DNA from: an uncultured Alphaproteobacteria bacterium
GTDB lineage: Bacteria > Pseudomonadota > Alphaproteobacteria > Micavibrionales > Micavibrionaceae
NCBI GenBank assembly: GCA_937934135.1
Contig: CALHAW010000002.1
Coordinates: 96,261-160,260, forward strand
Length of the DNA stretch: 64,000 bases
Direction of reading: 5' to 3'
Both the position numbers and the translations under genes were made by a program. This document shows, piece after piece, positions 52,341 through 61,398 of this stretch (position 1 is the first letter of the stretch; every line of letters begins with the position of its first letter). The notes under the pieces were generated by a model that ran no database searches, was not told the DNA's origin, and worked only from the letters and a program-made list of their open reading frames with translations.

Positions 52341-52469
52341 ATGAAACATAGATTTTTGCTTTTAGGTACTTTGGTTATAATGGCAGGGCTAACGGGATGT
52401 TCGAATACATTTAATGGAATCGGGCAAGATTTAAAAAATACAGGCGGCTGGATAGAAGAAACTTTCTAA
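52341..52469 (+). CDS. Entericidin A/B-like small lipoprotein, 42 aa (absent from ORF track)
   Basis: MKHRFLLLGTLVIMAGLTGCSNTFNGIGQDLKNTGGWIEETF: signal peptide, lipobox LTGC, entericidin-like NTFNGIGQDLKNTGGWIE. RBS AAAGGAAG. Confidence 0.85.
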   Translation: MKHRFLLLGTLVIMAGLTGCSNTFNGIGQDLKNTGGWIEETF

Positions 52470-52511
52470 ACGCTTTAAAAGATTAAAAAACACAAAACAA
52501 GGAAAAGAATT

Positions 52512-52859
52512 ATGATTCGTTTTATATTTGGGTGCGCGTTTATCTTATCATTATCTTTTTTGGCAATACCTGTTTATTACGGTATTTCTAGTCAAAAGAA
52601 TGTTGTGACAACCACAGCAGATGCCACAAACAATGATAGCTTAAGCTTTGAAGAAATTTACGCGCTTGCTTCTGATGTTGCCACGCCCAGCGCCGAAGCC
52701 CTAAACGATATCGCCACCGCAGCAGGGACAGGATCTGGTGATACATTTTCTTCAGGATTTCAAAACGCAGACAACCCCGCCTTGGCAGATACACCCGTGG
52801 CAATTTCTTCTATAACAGAACCCGAAACAGCAATTATTGGGCAAGAAAATACCAATTAA
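52512..52859 (+). CDS. Hypothetical small exported/anchored protein
   Basis: AAGGAAAAGAATT upstream; N-terminal hydrophobic segment; Ala/Ser/Thr-rich C-terminus. Confidence 0.6.
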   Translation: MIRFIFGCAFILSLSFLAIPVYYGISSQKNVVTTTADATNNDSLSFEEIYALASDVATPSAEALNDIATAAGTGSGDTFSSGFQNADNPALADTPVAISSITEPETAIIGQENTN

Positions 52860-52909
52860 TTATTTTTAGCTTAAAATATATCTTAAAACGTAATATATAT
52901 GCTGGATGA

Positions 52910-54133
52910 TTAATTTAATGCGGCATTACTTTGGCGTCCTTGAGAAATAGTAAAAGCAATCGGTAGCCAAAAAACAATCCATTCATAACTCAAATTAAGA
53001 AATATCGAGCGCATCTCAAAGATTGAAAAGACTACCCCAAAAGAAATTAATAATATAATGCTCGTATACTGTCTATTTACAGCAAAAGTATAATTTTTAT
53101 AAAATATGTCTAGCGCCATTAAAATAAACAATAACAGCCCTATCACCCCAAGTTGATATGTTAATCCAAGAAATAAATTATGCGGAGATATCCAGCTTGC
53201 TTCACCAGAGGTAAAAGTAAATATTGATTGGTATCCATGCCCTAAAACAACATTATCTTTAATAGAAAAAATAGCGTGTTGCCATATTTCCGTACGAAAG
53301 TTACTCCCCCTAGAAAGAAAATCTGAAAAATCACCTTGATGCCAAACGACAAACATAAAAATTAGTGTGCTGCTCACGATTATACTCAATAACAGTTTGT
53401 ATTTCTTTTCCATTAAAAGGAATATGGTCGCAGTGACCGCCACACTTAATAAAGAATTACGACTTTGTGTGCCTAGGATAACCAGCATAAAAATACCAAT
53501 CACAAGAAAAGGAAGTAGCTTCTTCAATAATCTAGGCGCAATCATTTCTTTTATGTTTTTATACTGCGATAAAAATAAGATCAGCACCACGCCATAAACA
53601 AATCCTGCAATATTTGCATTTGATAGTCGCCCCGGCCCTTCATACCTAGGGTAAGAAAGAAATGACCCGTTCCCTATAAGGTAGAATTTAATAACAGCTA
53701 CAATTCCAAATAAGAGGCCTGTGCCAACAAACACTTGGAAAAGCAAATTCCATTTCTCTTTTGTATCCAAAGTTAGCACACAAGTTAACAAAAATAGTAA
53801 AGGCAAAGTAATAAGCCTAATAGTTTCTCCTATTTGAAAAACATCGGGAACGGAATGAAATAATGAAAGAAAAAACGCATAACAAAGGAATAAAGCAAAT
53901 AGTTTATAATCTTTAATTATTGTTTTTATGACAGAAAAGACACTATCTCGAAACGTAAAAAAGGTAACCCCATATACAAGATACGAAAAAATACGATGCT
54001 CCGATTTTTCTAAGAAGAAAAAGCTGCACAGCAACATTGTTAGAAGCAAAAAAGGTAAGTTTTTTATAATTTGTTGTTTTATAGGAAATGAATACATTAC
54101 GCGCTTCTTCTGCTCATATCTTCTTGGTGCCAA
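52910..54133 (-). CDS. O-antigen ligase/polymerase family membrane protein
   Basis: About ten TMs; GTQSRNSLLSVAVTATIFLLM and periplasmic loop with HNLFLGLTYQLGVIGLLLF (Wzy_C-like). Confidence 0.85.
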   Translation of the reverse strand: MAPRRYEQKKRVMYSFPIKQQIIKNLPFLLLTMLLCSFFFLEKSEHRIFSYLVYGVTFFTFRDSVFSVIKTIIKDYKLFALFLCYAFFLSLFHSVPDVFQIGETIRLITLPLLFLLTCVLTLDTKEKWNLLFQVFVGTGLLFGIVAVIKFYLIGNGSFLSYPRYEGPGRLSNANIAGFVYGVVLILFLSQYKNIKEMIAPRLLKKLLPFLVIGIFMLVILGTQSRNSLLSVAVTATIFLLMEKKYKLLLSIIVSSTLIFMFVVWHQGDFSDFLSRGSNFRTEIWQHAIFSIKDNVVLGHGYQSIFTFTSGEASWISPHNLFLGLTYQLGVIGLLLFILMALDIFYKNYTFAVNRQYTSIILLISFGVVFSIFEMRSIFLNLSYEWIVFWLPIAFTISQGRQSNAALN

Positions 54134-55143
54134 ATCGGTGAGCTTGAACTTTTATTATTAAATGTCATATCGAGTATGAATTTGCAAACACGTTCATTAT
54201 TAAACAGGTCATGAACCCGTTCACACCCTATTTTTGCTATATTTTTTCTCTCATCAGTCGCATTGTTATAATAAATGATTTTCTCTAATAAATCTTCAGG
54301 ACTTGAAAATGAAACAAAGCTATCATCCCCTAAAATTGTTTCAAATTCGGGGCCTTCAGCAATAAACGCCATTACCCCTGATGCCATATAATGGCTCATT
54401 CTGTCAGAGGCATATAAAAAGTATTCTTGGGTTTTATTCGTACAAATCCCCATCTTACTCCTCCCTAAAATTTTTAAATATTGATCACCATAAATAGTGT
54501 TCATATTAATGCCTAACCCCCCATAATGCGCGTTTATTGCACCTGGTAGGGAATCCTTTAAATAACGAGCTAATAATTCACGATGATCATGCTGATGATT
54601 TAACGCCCTACCTAAAAATAACACATCAATATCTGCATCTTGATTATCAAAGGCCCGCTCAATATCAATTATTGGGTCAACAGGATTCGGAAAAAAATAA
54701 GCGCGCGCACGGTCTTCATTAAATTGTACAAGCCCCTCTCCAGCAGTTGTAATAAATATAGTGTCCGCACTCGTTGTTCTTTGAAAAATATCGTTTGTAT
54801 TCTGCTTAACACTAAGCGGATCCACATTAATATACGCAATTTTAATAGAGGGCAACAAATCCCTTATTTGTTCTAAGGTTACATTGGAAACATTTTTACA
54901 ATGCCCTAAAACCAGCATGTCTGGCTGGAATAAATCACAAGCTCGTATTAATCGCTTATTCATTTTCTTTAAACCAGAATATTGAGAACGAATAGGACTC
55001 ATATATCTTGCATGGTCCCTATCATTAAAAGAGCAGACATTATGCCCTAACCGAATGAAGCCATTTATTAATCTTTTCTCAGTTAAATAATATTTATCAA
55101 TATTGTTCAAACCTTGGACATTTCCAATATATAAAATTTTCAT
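54097..55143 (-). CDS. CgeB-like glycosyltransferase (GT-B, Glyco_trans_1_2)
   Basis: DRMSHYMASGVMAFIAEGPEFETILGDDSFVSFSSPEDLLEKIIYY C-terminal signature. Confidence 0.8.
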   Translation of the reverse strand: MKILYIGNVQGLNNIDKYYLTEKRLINGFIRLGHNVCSFNDRDHARYMSPIRSQYSGLKKMNKRLIRACDLFQPDMLVLGHCKNVSNVTLEQIRDLLPSIKIAYINVDPLSVKQNTNDIFQRTTSADTIFITTAGEGLVQFNEDRARAYFFPNPVDPIIDIERAFDNQDADIDVLFLGRALNHQHDHRELLARYLKDSLPGAINAHYGGLGINMNTIYGDQYLKILGRSKMGICTNKTQEYFLYASDRMSHYMASGVMAFIAEGPEFETILGDDSFVSFSSPEDLLEKIIYYNNATDERKNIAKIGCERVHDLFNNERVCKFILDMTFNNKSSSSPIWHQEDMSRRSA

Positions 55144-55176
55144 TTTTCGTATTTCTAACTTATTTTATAATTTAAA

Positions 55177-56337
55177 TTAAAGCGTCTTAGGTAACAAAAA
55201 CCAATAGCGGCCTTTGGACTTCATCAGACCTGCCGTTGCTTCTGCTTTATCACCAAATCCCCAAAAATAATCCCCCCGTACTGGGCCACGGATTGCACCG
55301 CCTGTATCTTGGGTTACCATCAGGCGATTAATCGGCGCTTGCCCTGCTTGCGGATGTTCTGCTGATAACCACACAGGCATGCCATAAGCAATAAGGGAAC
55401 GATCAATCGCCAGCGAGCGATCCGCCGTTAAGGCAACATTTTGCCCCCCAACGGGGCCGTCACCCTTTACTTCACGGAAAAAAACATAGGATTTATTGGT
55501 TGTCATTAAATCTTGCGCACGCGATGGGTTATCCCGCATCCATTTTTTAATGCTCTGTAATGACACATCACTTTTTGATAAAGACCCATTTTTAACCAGT
55601 TCTCGGCCAACGGCATAATAAGGGTGACCATTTTGCCCCGCATACCCAACCCGCATAATCGACCCATCATCCAAAGACACAATACCTGATCCCTGAATTT
55701 GAAGGAAGAACGCATCAACCGCACTATCCACCCATACTAATGCTTTATCCTGCGCAGCAGGCAATTTACCATTGATAATTTCTTCATGCGTTTCATAAGG
55801 CTTTAATTGTCCACCCTGAACACGGCCTGCAATACGCTGGCCTTTCAGCTCTTCCCTAAACTGACCTAGATTCACCATCACCAAATCATCGGGACGGGCG
55901 CGCAGCGGAGTTTGGTAAACACCTTTACGTGTGCGTGACCCATTAAGACCTGCTTCAAAATACCCTGTAAACAACCCTTCGGGATTTTGTCCTGCGCGCG
56001 CCGCGTAAGGAATAAAATTTTGTTCGAAAAAGAATTTAATTTGCGCGGCACTATTTTGATTTATCTTGGCGAATTTACGACAAGCAATTTGCCATTCTTG
56101 CGCTTTTCCAAAAATAGGGTTAGACCCCAAATTACTTTGGGTGGATTTGTTTAAAACTTTTTCACAACTTCTTTTATAAGCCTGCGCAAACCCAACAAAA
56201 TTTTCTTGATCCCAATTCGGTAAATCAGAAAAACGGGTGGGTGTAATATTTAAACTTCCCGTTTGATTTTGTGTTATTGACGGCACGGTCGTGCAGGCCG
56301 TAATAAAAACAAGAAAAAGAAGAGAGCAAAACTTCAT
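55177..56337 (-). CDS. mltA: Membrane-bound lytic murein transglycosylase A
   Basis: GLFTGYFEAGLNGSRTRKGVYQTPLRARPDDLV, AFFLQIQGSGIVSLDDG, QDTGGAIRGPVRGDYFWGFGDKAEATAG. Confidence 0.95.
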   Translation of the reverse strand: MKFCSLLFLVFITACTTVPSITQNQTGSLNITPTRFSDLPNWDQENFVGFAQAYKRSCEKVLNKSTQSNLGSNPIFGKAQEWQIACRKFAKINQNSAAQIKFFFEQNFIPYAARAGQNPEGLFTGYFEAGLNGSRTRKGVYQTPLRARPDDLVMVNLGQFREELKGQRIAGRVQGGQLKPYETHEEIINGKLPAAQDKALVWVDSAVDAFFLQIQGSGIVSLDDGSIMRVGYAGQNGHPYYAVGRELVKNGSLSKSDVSLQSIKKWMRDNPSRAQDLMTTNKSYVFFREVKGDGPVGGQNVALTADRSLAIDRSLIAYGMPVWLSAEHPQAGQAPINRLMVTQDTGGAIRGPVRGDYFWGFGDKAEATAGLMKSKGRYWFLLPKTL

Positions 56338-56338
56338 T

Positions 56339-57136
56339 TTAATCTTTTTTACCTTCTGTCTTTTTCACTTTTTTAGATGCAGATTTTTTTGTAGGCTTTG
56401 TTGCACCCGCTTCTGGCAGGGGTGTTTTATGATCTTCTTGCGCATCATCACGGGTTTCGCATAAATACCATTCTGGTGCGTCGCTCGACATATCTTTACC
56501 AAACACCCAAACATCAACCATCTGGGTATTACGGCCCTCTTCGCCAGAAATAATATCGCCTTCCTTATCACGAATGATACAGGTTTCGCGCGCGGTAAAG
56601 CGAACCGTAATATAAATCCAATTTTCTTTTTCAACCGCCTCAATCACATCAACTTTTTCAATCGACTTTACTTCGGTTTCAACCGTTTCGCCTTTTTCAT
56701 TACGGGCATCAATGGCGGATTCAAACGCCATGTAAACGGGCGCGGTAAGAAGATTGCTTAATATATCTTTATCACCATTGGCAAAAGCTTCAATAATCAT
56801 TGGAAACGCAAATTCAACACCGCCCGCAAAATGATTAAAATCAAACGTCTCATATTTTTTAGAAAATCCTTCAAGGGTGTTTTCAATCGTTTTACTATCT
56901 ATACGAAAATGAACCGGTAAATCAAAACCATGGCCAACATTCTGCTGGAGCGCTGTCACATTCGTCTTCTCTTCTTTTTTCAATTTATCCGTTAACGACA
57001 CAAATGGATCTTTTTGATCTTCCGAAGCAGAGCGACCGCCTGTCTGTTCATCATCGTCATGCGTGCCTAAAATAGATTTAAGCCAGAAGACAAGACCAGC
57101 AGCAATAAGAGCGTAGAGAATAATATCAGGTGGCAT
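56339..57136 (-). CDS. Tim44-like domain protein
   Basis: FAFPMIIEAFANGDKDILSNLLTAPVYMAFESAI; alphaproteobacterial neighbour of mltA. Confidence 0.9.
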   Translation of the reverse strand: MPPDIILYALIAAGLVFWLKSILGTHDDDEQTGGRSASEDQKDPFVSLTDKLKKEEKTNVTALQQNVGHGFDLPVHFRIDSKTIENTLEGFSKKYETFDFNHFAGGVEFAFPMIIEAFANGDKDILSNLLTAPVYMAFESAIDARNEKGETVETEVKSIEKVDVIEAVEKENWIYITVRFTARETCIIRDKEGDIISGEEGRNTQMVDVWVFGKDMSSDAPEWYLCETRDDAQEDHKTPLPEAGATKPTKKSASKKVKKTEGKKD

Positions 57137-57225
57137 TTTAAAATCCTTAATATGAACAAGATTGATGATTAAATATGTGCTTAATATAAAGGAAACTTAT
57201 AGAAGAAAATAGCGAAAGAAGAAAG

Positions 57226-57711
57226 ATGCCGTTTATTATCATTTTTTTCATTATCCCCCTTATTGAAATCGCCCTGTTTATGGGTATCGGTGATGAAATC
57301 GGATTACTCGCAACGCTTGGCCTGTGTTTAGTCACTGCAATCATTGGCGGCGGACTTGTGCGTCATCAGGGATTACAGACCTTATTTAAAGCACAAAACA
57401 ACTTACAAGGCGGAATGCTCCCTTTGACAGAGATTTTTGATGGGTTTTTTATCGTTATTGCGGGGGCTTTGTTGTTAACGCCTGGTTTTTTTACTGATTT
57501 AGTCGGATTTTCACTTCTCGTCCCCCAATTACGGCATGTTTTACGTCATTTTCTGTCAAAATCATCTCTTTTCGCTCAAAAAACCACCCCAAGGCATTCG
57601 ACACATTATAAAGAGGAAACAATTATTGAGGCAGAGTATGAAACAGTTGATCGAAACGCATCTCGTGTCGGGAGTGATGAAAAATGGGATAACTCCCCCA
57701 ACAAAGATTAA
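57226..57711 (+). CDS. fxsA: FxsA family protein
   Basis: PFIIIFFIIPLIEIALFMGIGDEIGLLATLGLCLVTAIIGGGLVRHQGLQTL, ALLLTPGFFTDLVGFSLLVP. Confidence 0.92.
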   Translation: MPFIIIFFIIPLIEIALFMGIGDEIGLLATLGLCLVTAIIGGGLVRHQGLQTLFKAQNNLQGGMLPLTEIFDGFFIVIAGALLLTPGFFTDLVGFSLLVPQLRHVLRHFLSKSSLFAQKTTPRHSTHYKEETIIEAEYETVDRNASRVGSDEKWDNSPNKD

Positions 57712-57749
57712 ACCATTGAATCACGATACGTTTTTAGCGAAAAAGAACC

Positions 57750-58238
57750 ATGACTGATGAAAATAACACACCCGCAACCGTAGCCGTCCCCAATTCTCCT
57801 GTGATTATTCACAAACAATATTTAAAGGATATGTCCTTTGAGAACCCGAACGCGCCCGAAATATTAACCATGGGCAATAAAGCGCCCGAAATGGATATGA
57901 ATATTGGCATGGACGTCAATCGTTTGGAACATGATGAGCATGAAAATTATTACGAAGTCTCTCTAACCCTCAATGCCAGCGCGGTACGCGAAGGCAAGGC
58001 AATGTTTGTCGCAGAAATTATCTATGCAGCAACCTTATCCATCGAAGGATTGGATGAAGGCAAACATCATCCCATTTTATTAATTGAAATACCGCAATTA
58101 CTATTCCCTTTTGCACGCCAAGTCTTGGCAGGCGTTACCCAAGCGGGAGGCTTTAACGCCCTTCATCTACGCCCCGTTGATTTCAGAAGCATGTATTTAC
58201 AGCGCTTTGCCAAAGAAAATCAGCCAGAAAAAGTGTAA
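57750..58238 (+). CDS. secB: Protein-export chaperone SecB
   Basis: VIIHKQYLKDMSFENPNAP, YEVSLTLNASAV, PQLLFPFARQVLAGVTQAGGFNALHLRPVDF. Confidence 0.96.
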   Translation: MTDENNTPATVAVPNSPVIIHKQYLKDMSFENPNAPEILTMGNKAPEMDMNIGMDVNRLEHDEHENYYEVSLTLNASAVREGKAMFVAEIIYAATLSIEGLDEGKHHPILLIEIPQLLFPFARQVLAGVTQAGGFNALHLRPVDFRSMYLQRFAKENQPEKV

Positions 58239-58386
58239 ATTAAGGGTAAAACCCCTTAAAAATCTAAAAATGACGCTTTTTCATTCGAAATTGTGCAAAT
58301 CATGATATCTTAAAACTGTATTTTACTTATAAGTAAGCGGCGTTGGCTCGTTCTGAGCTATATTTATTTACCATAATCATGAAATT

Positions 58387-58402
58387 CTAACCTCTTATTA
58401 AC
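58387..58402. promoter_or_regulatory. Candidate CtrA-like site CTAA-N7-TTAAC upstream of the fibre operon
   Basis: CTAACCTCTTATTAAC; one mismatch to TTAA-N7-TTAAC; about 50 bp upstream of the 58453 ATG. Confidence 0.3.
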
Positions 58403-58452
58403 CTTTTTCCGGGCATAATAAAAGGTGAACATATAGATTTCAGGGGGCAATC

Positions 58453-61383
58453 ATGGGCTTTTTCACACGGATCAGTCGTAAAGATAACAACAAAAATTCT
58501 TATTCTTTCAAAGAATCTGGAAACGTCTTCTTGATGCTTTTCGGTGCGGTTGGGATGGTGGGTGTCATTGGTGCCTCTACCATGACTGTCATGAAGGGTC
58601 CCGTGCGCACCATGTCACAGGTCACAAAACAAACCCTGACCGAAAATGAAATGATCGCAGCAGGAAAGCTTGCTATTATCCGTGCAACACAAAATGGTGG
58701 AGACTGTGATTCAGATGCTGAAATTGAACCTGTCCAAATGTCCGGTACTGCCGTTCCTGGCTCTTCTGGTTTAGAAGATCTTCCCGCCTCTATTGGTGCT
58801 TCGAAAGAAGATAGTTGGGGTATGCCTTACGCCTATTGTGCATGGAATCATGGGGCAGATGTAAATGGCTGTGGTGCGTCTAACAATAACCGCCTCGAAG
58901 GTACGGATACAGGCGATCAATACGTAATTGCCATTATTTCCGCGGGTCCAGATGGCGTGTTTAATACAACATGTAATGATTATGTCGATGCAGATGCCAC
59001 ACCGGGTCCAGATGTGCCTCTTGTTCAAAAAGATGGTGGATCAGATGATATGTTCTTAGGGTATAGATATAATGAAGCCGCCGTCGCTTCAGGTGGCTTA
59101 TGGAATGAAGAAAGCTCGAATGAAGCAAGCATCGCGCGGGATGTAACCATTAAAGATTCTGGTGGTGCGGATACATTTGCCTTTAATGCCACATCGGGTG
59201 AACTAACATTGGCGGGCGGTATTCCGGTTCTTAAAACAGATACCTTGCAATCCATGAATGCCATACCGGCAAATACGGATATTATTGTAAACAGTCCTCT
59301 TAATTCTAATCAAAACATCACAACATCCGCGGATATAAGCGGTGTGGATTTAATCGCAAGTGGCACATTGGATGTCACAGGCACGTCAACATTAGGCGTT
59401 TTAAATGCAGGCACAACAGGCGTGTCATCGTTAACGGCAAGCGGTGCTGTCACAGGTGGTAGCCTTTCTACTGGTGGCACATTGGGCGTAACAGGCACGT
59501 CAACATTGGGCGTTTTAAATGCAGGCGTAACAGGTGTCTCTTCTTTAAGCGCGAGCGGTCTTATTAGCACAACTGGTAACGCGACCTTTGGAGATGACAT
59601 TAGTGATACACTAAATGTAAATGCAACCTCTACAATTAACGGTAGACTTATCTTAAATAACACATCAAACGGTTTAGCATTTCAGGTAAATAATCCGCAA
59701 AACTTTGCAACAGCCGCTAATATTAGCAGTACTGGATCAAGCTCAAATGGAATTCAGGTATCAGCAAGTGGTGGTTACGGAATTTTAGGTATCTCAAGTA
59801 ATGGTTCAGGGCTCGCTAAATGGGGGACGGCTGGACGTTCTTTGCATGCGAACGGATATGGTTTATTAGGTCAAAATACAGCAGGCGGTTATGCCATTCG
59901 TTCAGAAGGTCGAATGGACATGAATAGCAATAAAATTGAAAACCTTGCAACGCCAACCGCAGACACAGACGCTGCAACAAAGAAATATGTTGATGATCAA
60001 ATCTCTGGCGGCGGCGGCGGCGGTGCAACGGATACACGTATCGGCGATTTAGGTACAGGAACAGCCGGTATGAATTGGTGTACATCAAATGGTTCAATCA
60101 TTACCTGTACTGCCGCCACCCCATCAGAAACAGACCCTCAAGTTGGCACCTTAACGGCAAACCAATGGTGTACTGCAAACACGGCAGGCGATGGCCTTGA
60201 TTGCACCTCCAGCGCCCCAAGCGGCCTACCTTCTTGTTCTGCAGGTGAAATAGCACAATTTAACGGAAGTAATTGGGCTTGCGCAAGTGAAGCAGACATT
60301 GTGAACGGCGAGTGTACCGCTGGCGTACAAACATGGACCGCACAAACCGCCGCAGAAGCAAATAATTGGACATCTGTGGCATATGGGAATGGTCTATTTG
60401 TTGCTGTTGCTGGAAACGGCACAAACCGTGTCATGATATCACCAGACGGTGTTAATTGGACCGCACAAACCGTACCAGAAGCAAACACCTGGATAGATGT
60501 AACATATGGCAATGGTTTATTTGTTGCTGTTGCTACAAACGGCACGAACCGTGTTATGACATCACCAGACGGTGTTAATTGGACCCCACAAACCGCCGAA
60601 ATAAAACGCTGGAATTCCATAACACATGGCAATGGTTTATTTGTTGCTGTTGTTAACGCAATCGGTACAGACCGTGTCATGATATCATCAGACGGTGTTA
60701 ATTGGACCCCACAAACCGTACCAGAAGCGAATTACTGGCAAGCTGTAACATATGGCAATGGTTTATTTGTTGCTGTTGCTGCAAACGGCACGAACCGTGT
60801 TATGACATCACCAGATGGCGTTAATTGGACCGCACGCTCCATACCTATCGTGAGCGGTTGGAGCGGAATAGAAGGTAACATAGTATATGGTAACGGAACG
60901 TTTGTAGCTGGCGCTGGTGGCAGTCAAATTGTTAAATCATCAGATGGAATTACTTGGACCGCAGTAACTATGTCTGGAAACGACTGGGGTGGACTAGCTT
61001 ACGGCAATGAGAAATTTGTGGCCATATCTGGTTCTAGTCCACATGTCGCAACTGCTGATGCCGGGTCTTGTACATCAAACGAAACTGACCCAACCATCGG
61101 CACCTTAACGGCAAACCAATGGTGTACCGCAAATGCGGCCGGTGACGGCCTTGATTGTACATCCGTCACACCAAACGATAACCTTGGTGATCATACGGCC
61201 ACACAAAATATCGACGCGGCCAGCAACAATGTGACAAATATCAATATGTTAGAATTTGATTCGGTGACGGGTGATGCCCCGGTTGGTGGCAGTGGCGGAG
61301 CGGCCGATAACCTTGGTGATCATATCGCAACGCAAGGGGTCGTGTTCCATAAAGTCACAGGGGCAGCAGCACCAACAAAATAA
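58453..61383 (+). CDS. Large membrane-anchored surface protein: pseudopilin-like head, tail-fibre-like modules, 41-aa propeller-like repeats (976 aa)
   Basis: N-terminal ESGNVFLMLFGAVGMVGVIGASTM helix. Pseudopilin-like DSWGMPYAYCAW...YVIAIISAGPDGVFNTTC. Fibre-like KIENLATPTADTDAATKKYVDDQI. Repeats YGNGLFVAVA.NGTNRVM.SPDGVNWT.QT. Confidence 0.85.
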   Translation: MGFFTRISRKDNNKNSYSFKESGNVFLMLFGAVGMVGVIGASTMTVMKGPVRTMSQVTKQTLTENEMIAAGKLAIIRATQNGGDCDSDAEIEPVQMSGTAVPGSSGLEDLPASIGASKEDSWGMPYAYCAWNHGADVNGCGASNNNRLEGTDTGDQYVIAIISAGPDGVFNTTCNDYVDADATPGPDVPLVQKDGGSDDMFLGYRYNEAAVASGGLWNEESSNEASIARDVTIKDSGGADTFAFNATSGELTLAGGIPVLKTDTLQSMNAIPANTDIIVNSPLNSNQNITTSADISGVDLIASGTLDVTGTSTLGVLNAGTTGVSSLTASGAVTGGSLSTGGTLGVTGTSTLGVLNAGVTGVSSLSASGLISTTGNATFGDDISDTLNVNATSTINGRLILNNTSNGLAFQVNNPQNFATAANISSTGSSSNGIQVSASGGYGILGISSNGSGLAKWGTAGRSLHANGYGLLGQNTAGGYAIRSEGRMDMNSNKIENLATPTADTDAATKKYVDDQISGGGGGGATDTRIGDLGTGTAGMNWCTSNGSIITCTAATPSETDPQVGTLTANQWCTANTAGDGLDCTSSAPSGLPSCSAGEIAQFNGSNWACASEADIVNGECTAGVQTWTAQTAAEANNWTSVAYGNGLFVAVAGNGTNRVMISPDGVNWTAQTVPEANTWIDVTYGNGLFVAVATNGTNRVMTSPDGVNWTPQTAEIKRWNSITHGNGLFVAVVNAIGTDRVMISSDGVNWTPQTVPEANYWQAVTYGNGLFVAVAANGTNRVMTSPDGVNWTARSIPIVSGWSGIEGNIVYGNGTFVAGAGGSQIVKSSDGITWTAVTMSGNDWGGLAYGNEKFVAISGSSPHVATADAGSCTSNETDPTIGTLTANQWCTANAAGDGLDCTSVTPNDNLGDHTATQNIDAASNNVTNINMLEFDSVTGDAPVGGSGGAADNLGDHIATQGVVFHKVTGAAAPTK
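59362..59560 (+). repeat. Intragenic 114-nt (38-aa) tandem repeat
   Basis: ggcacattg...acaggcacgtcaacatt(a/g)ggcgttttaaatgcaggc at 59362 and again at 59476. Confidence 0.85.
60127..60210 (+). repeat. Left copy of an 84-bp direct repeat flanking the propeller-like block
   Basis: gaaacagaccctcaagttggcaccttaacggcaaaccaatggtgtactgcaaacacggcaggcgatggccttgattgcacctcc. Confidence 0.9.
60330..61065 (+). repeat. 41-aa/123-nt tandem repeats (about six units, four highly similar)
   Basis: The motif ga(c/t)gg(t/c)gttaattggacc recurs at 60445, 60568, 60691 and 60814 (exact 123-nt period), then a diverged unit near 60943. Confidence 0.92.
61081..61164 (+). repeat. Right copy of the 84-bp direct repeat
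   Basis: gaaactgacccaaccatcggcaccttaacggcaaaccaatggtgtaccgcaaatgcggccggtgacggccttgattgtacatcc; 954 bp from the left copy. Confidence 0.9.
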
Positions 61384-61398
61384 GAGCATAAAATAAGG

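Noticed and set aside
60003-60026. GGC/GGT trinucleotide run (Gly linker)
   Set aside because: Slippage would stay in frame and only change linker length; no switch evident.
60330-61065. Regular 123-nt repeats considered as a CRISPR or noncoding satellite
   Set aside because: Units are fully in-frame coding, without repeat-spacer structure; a protein repeat.
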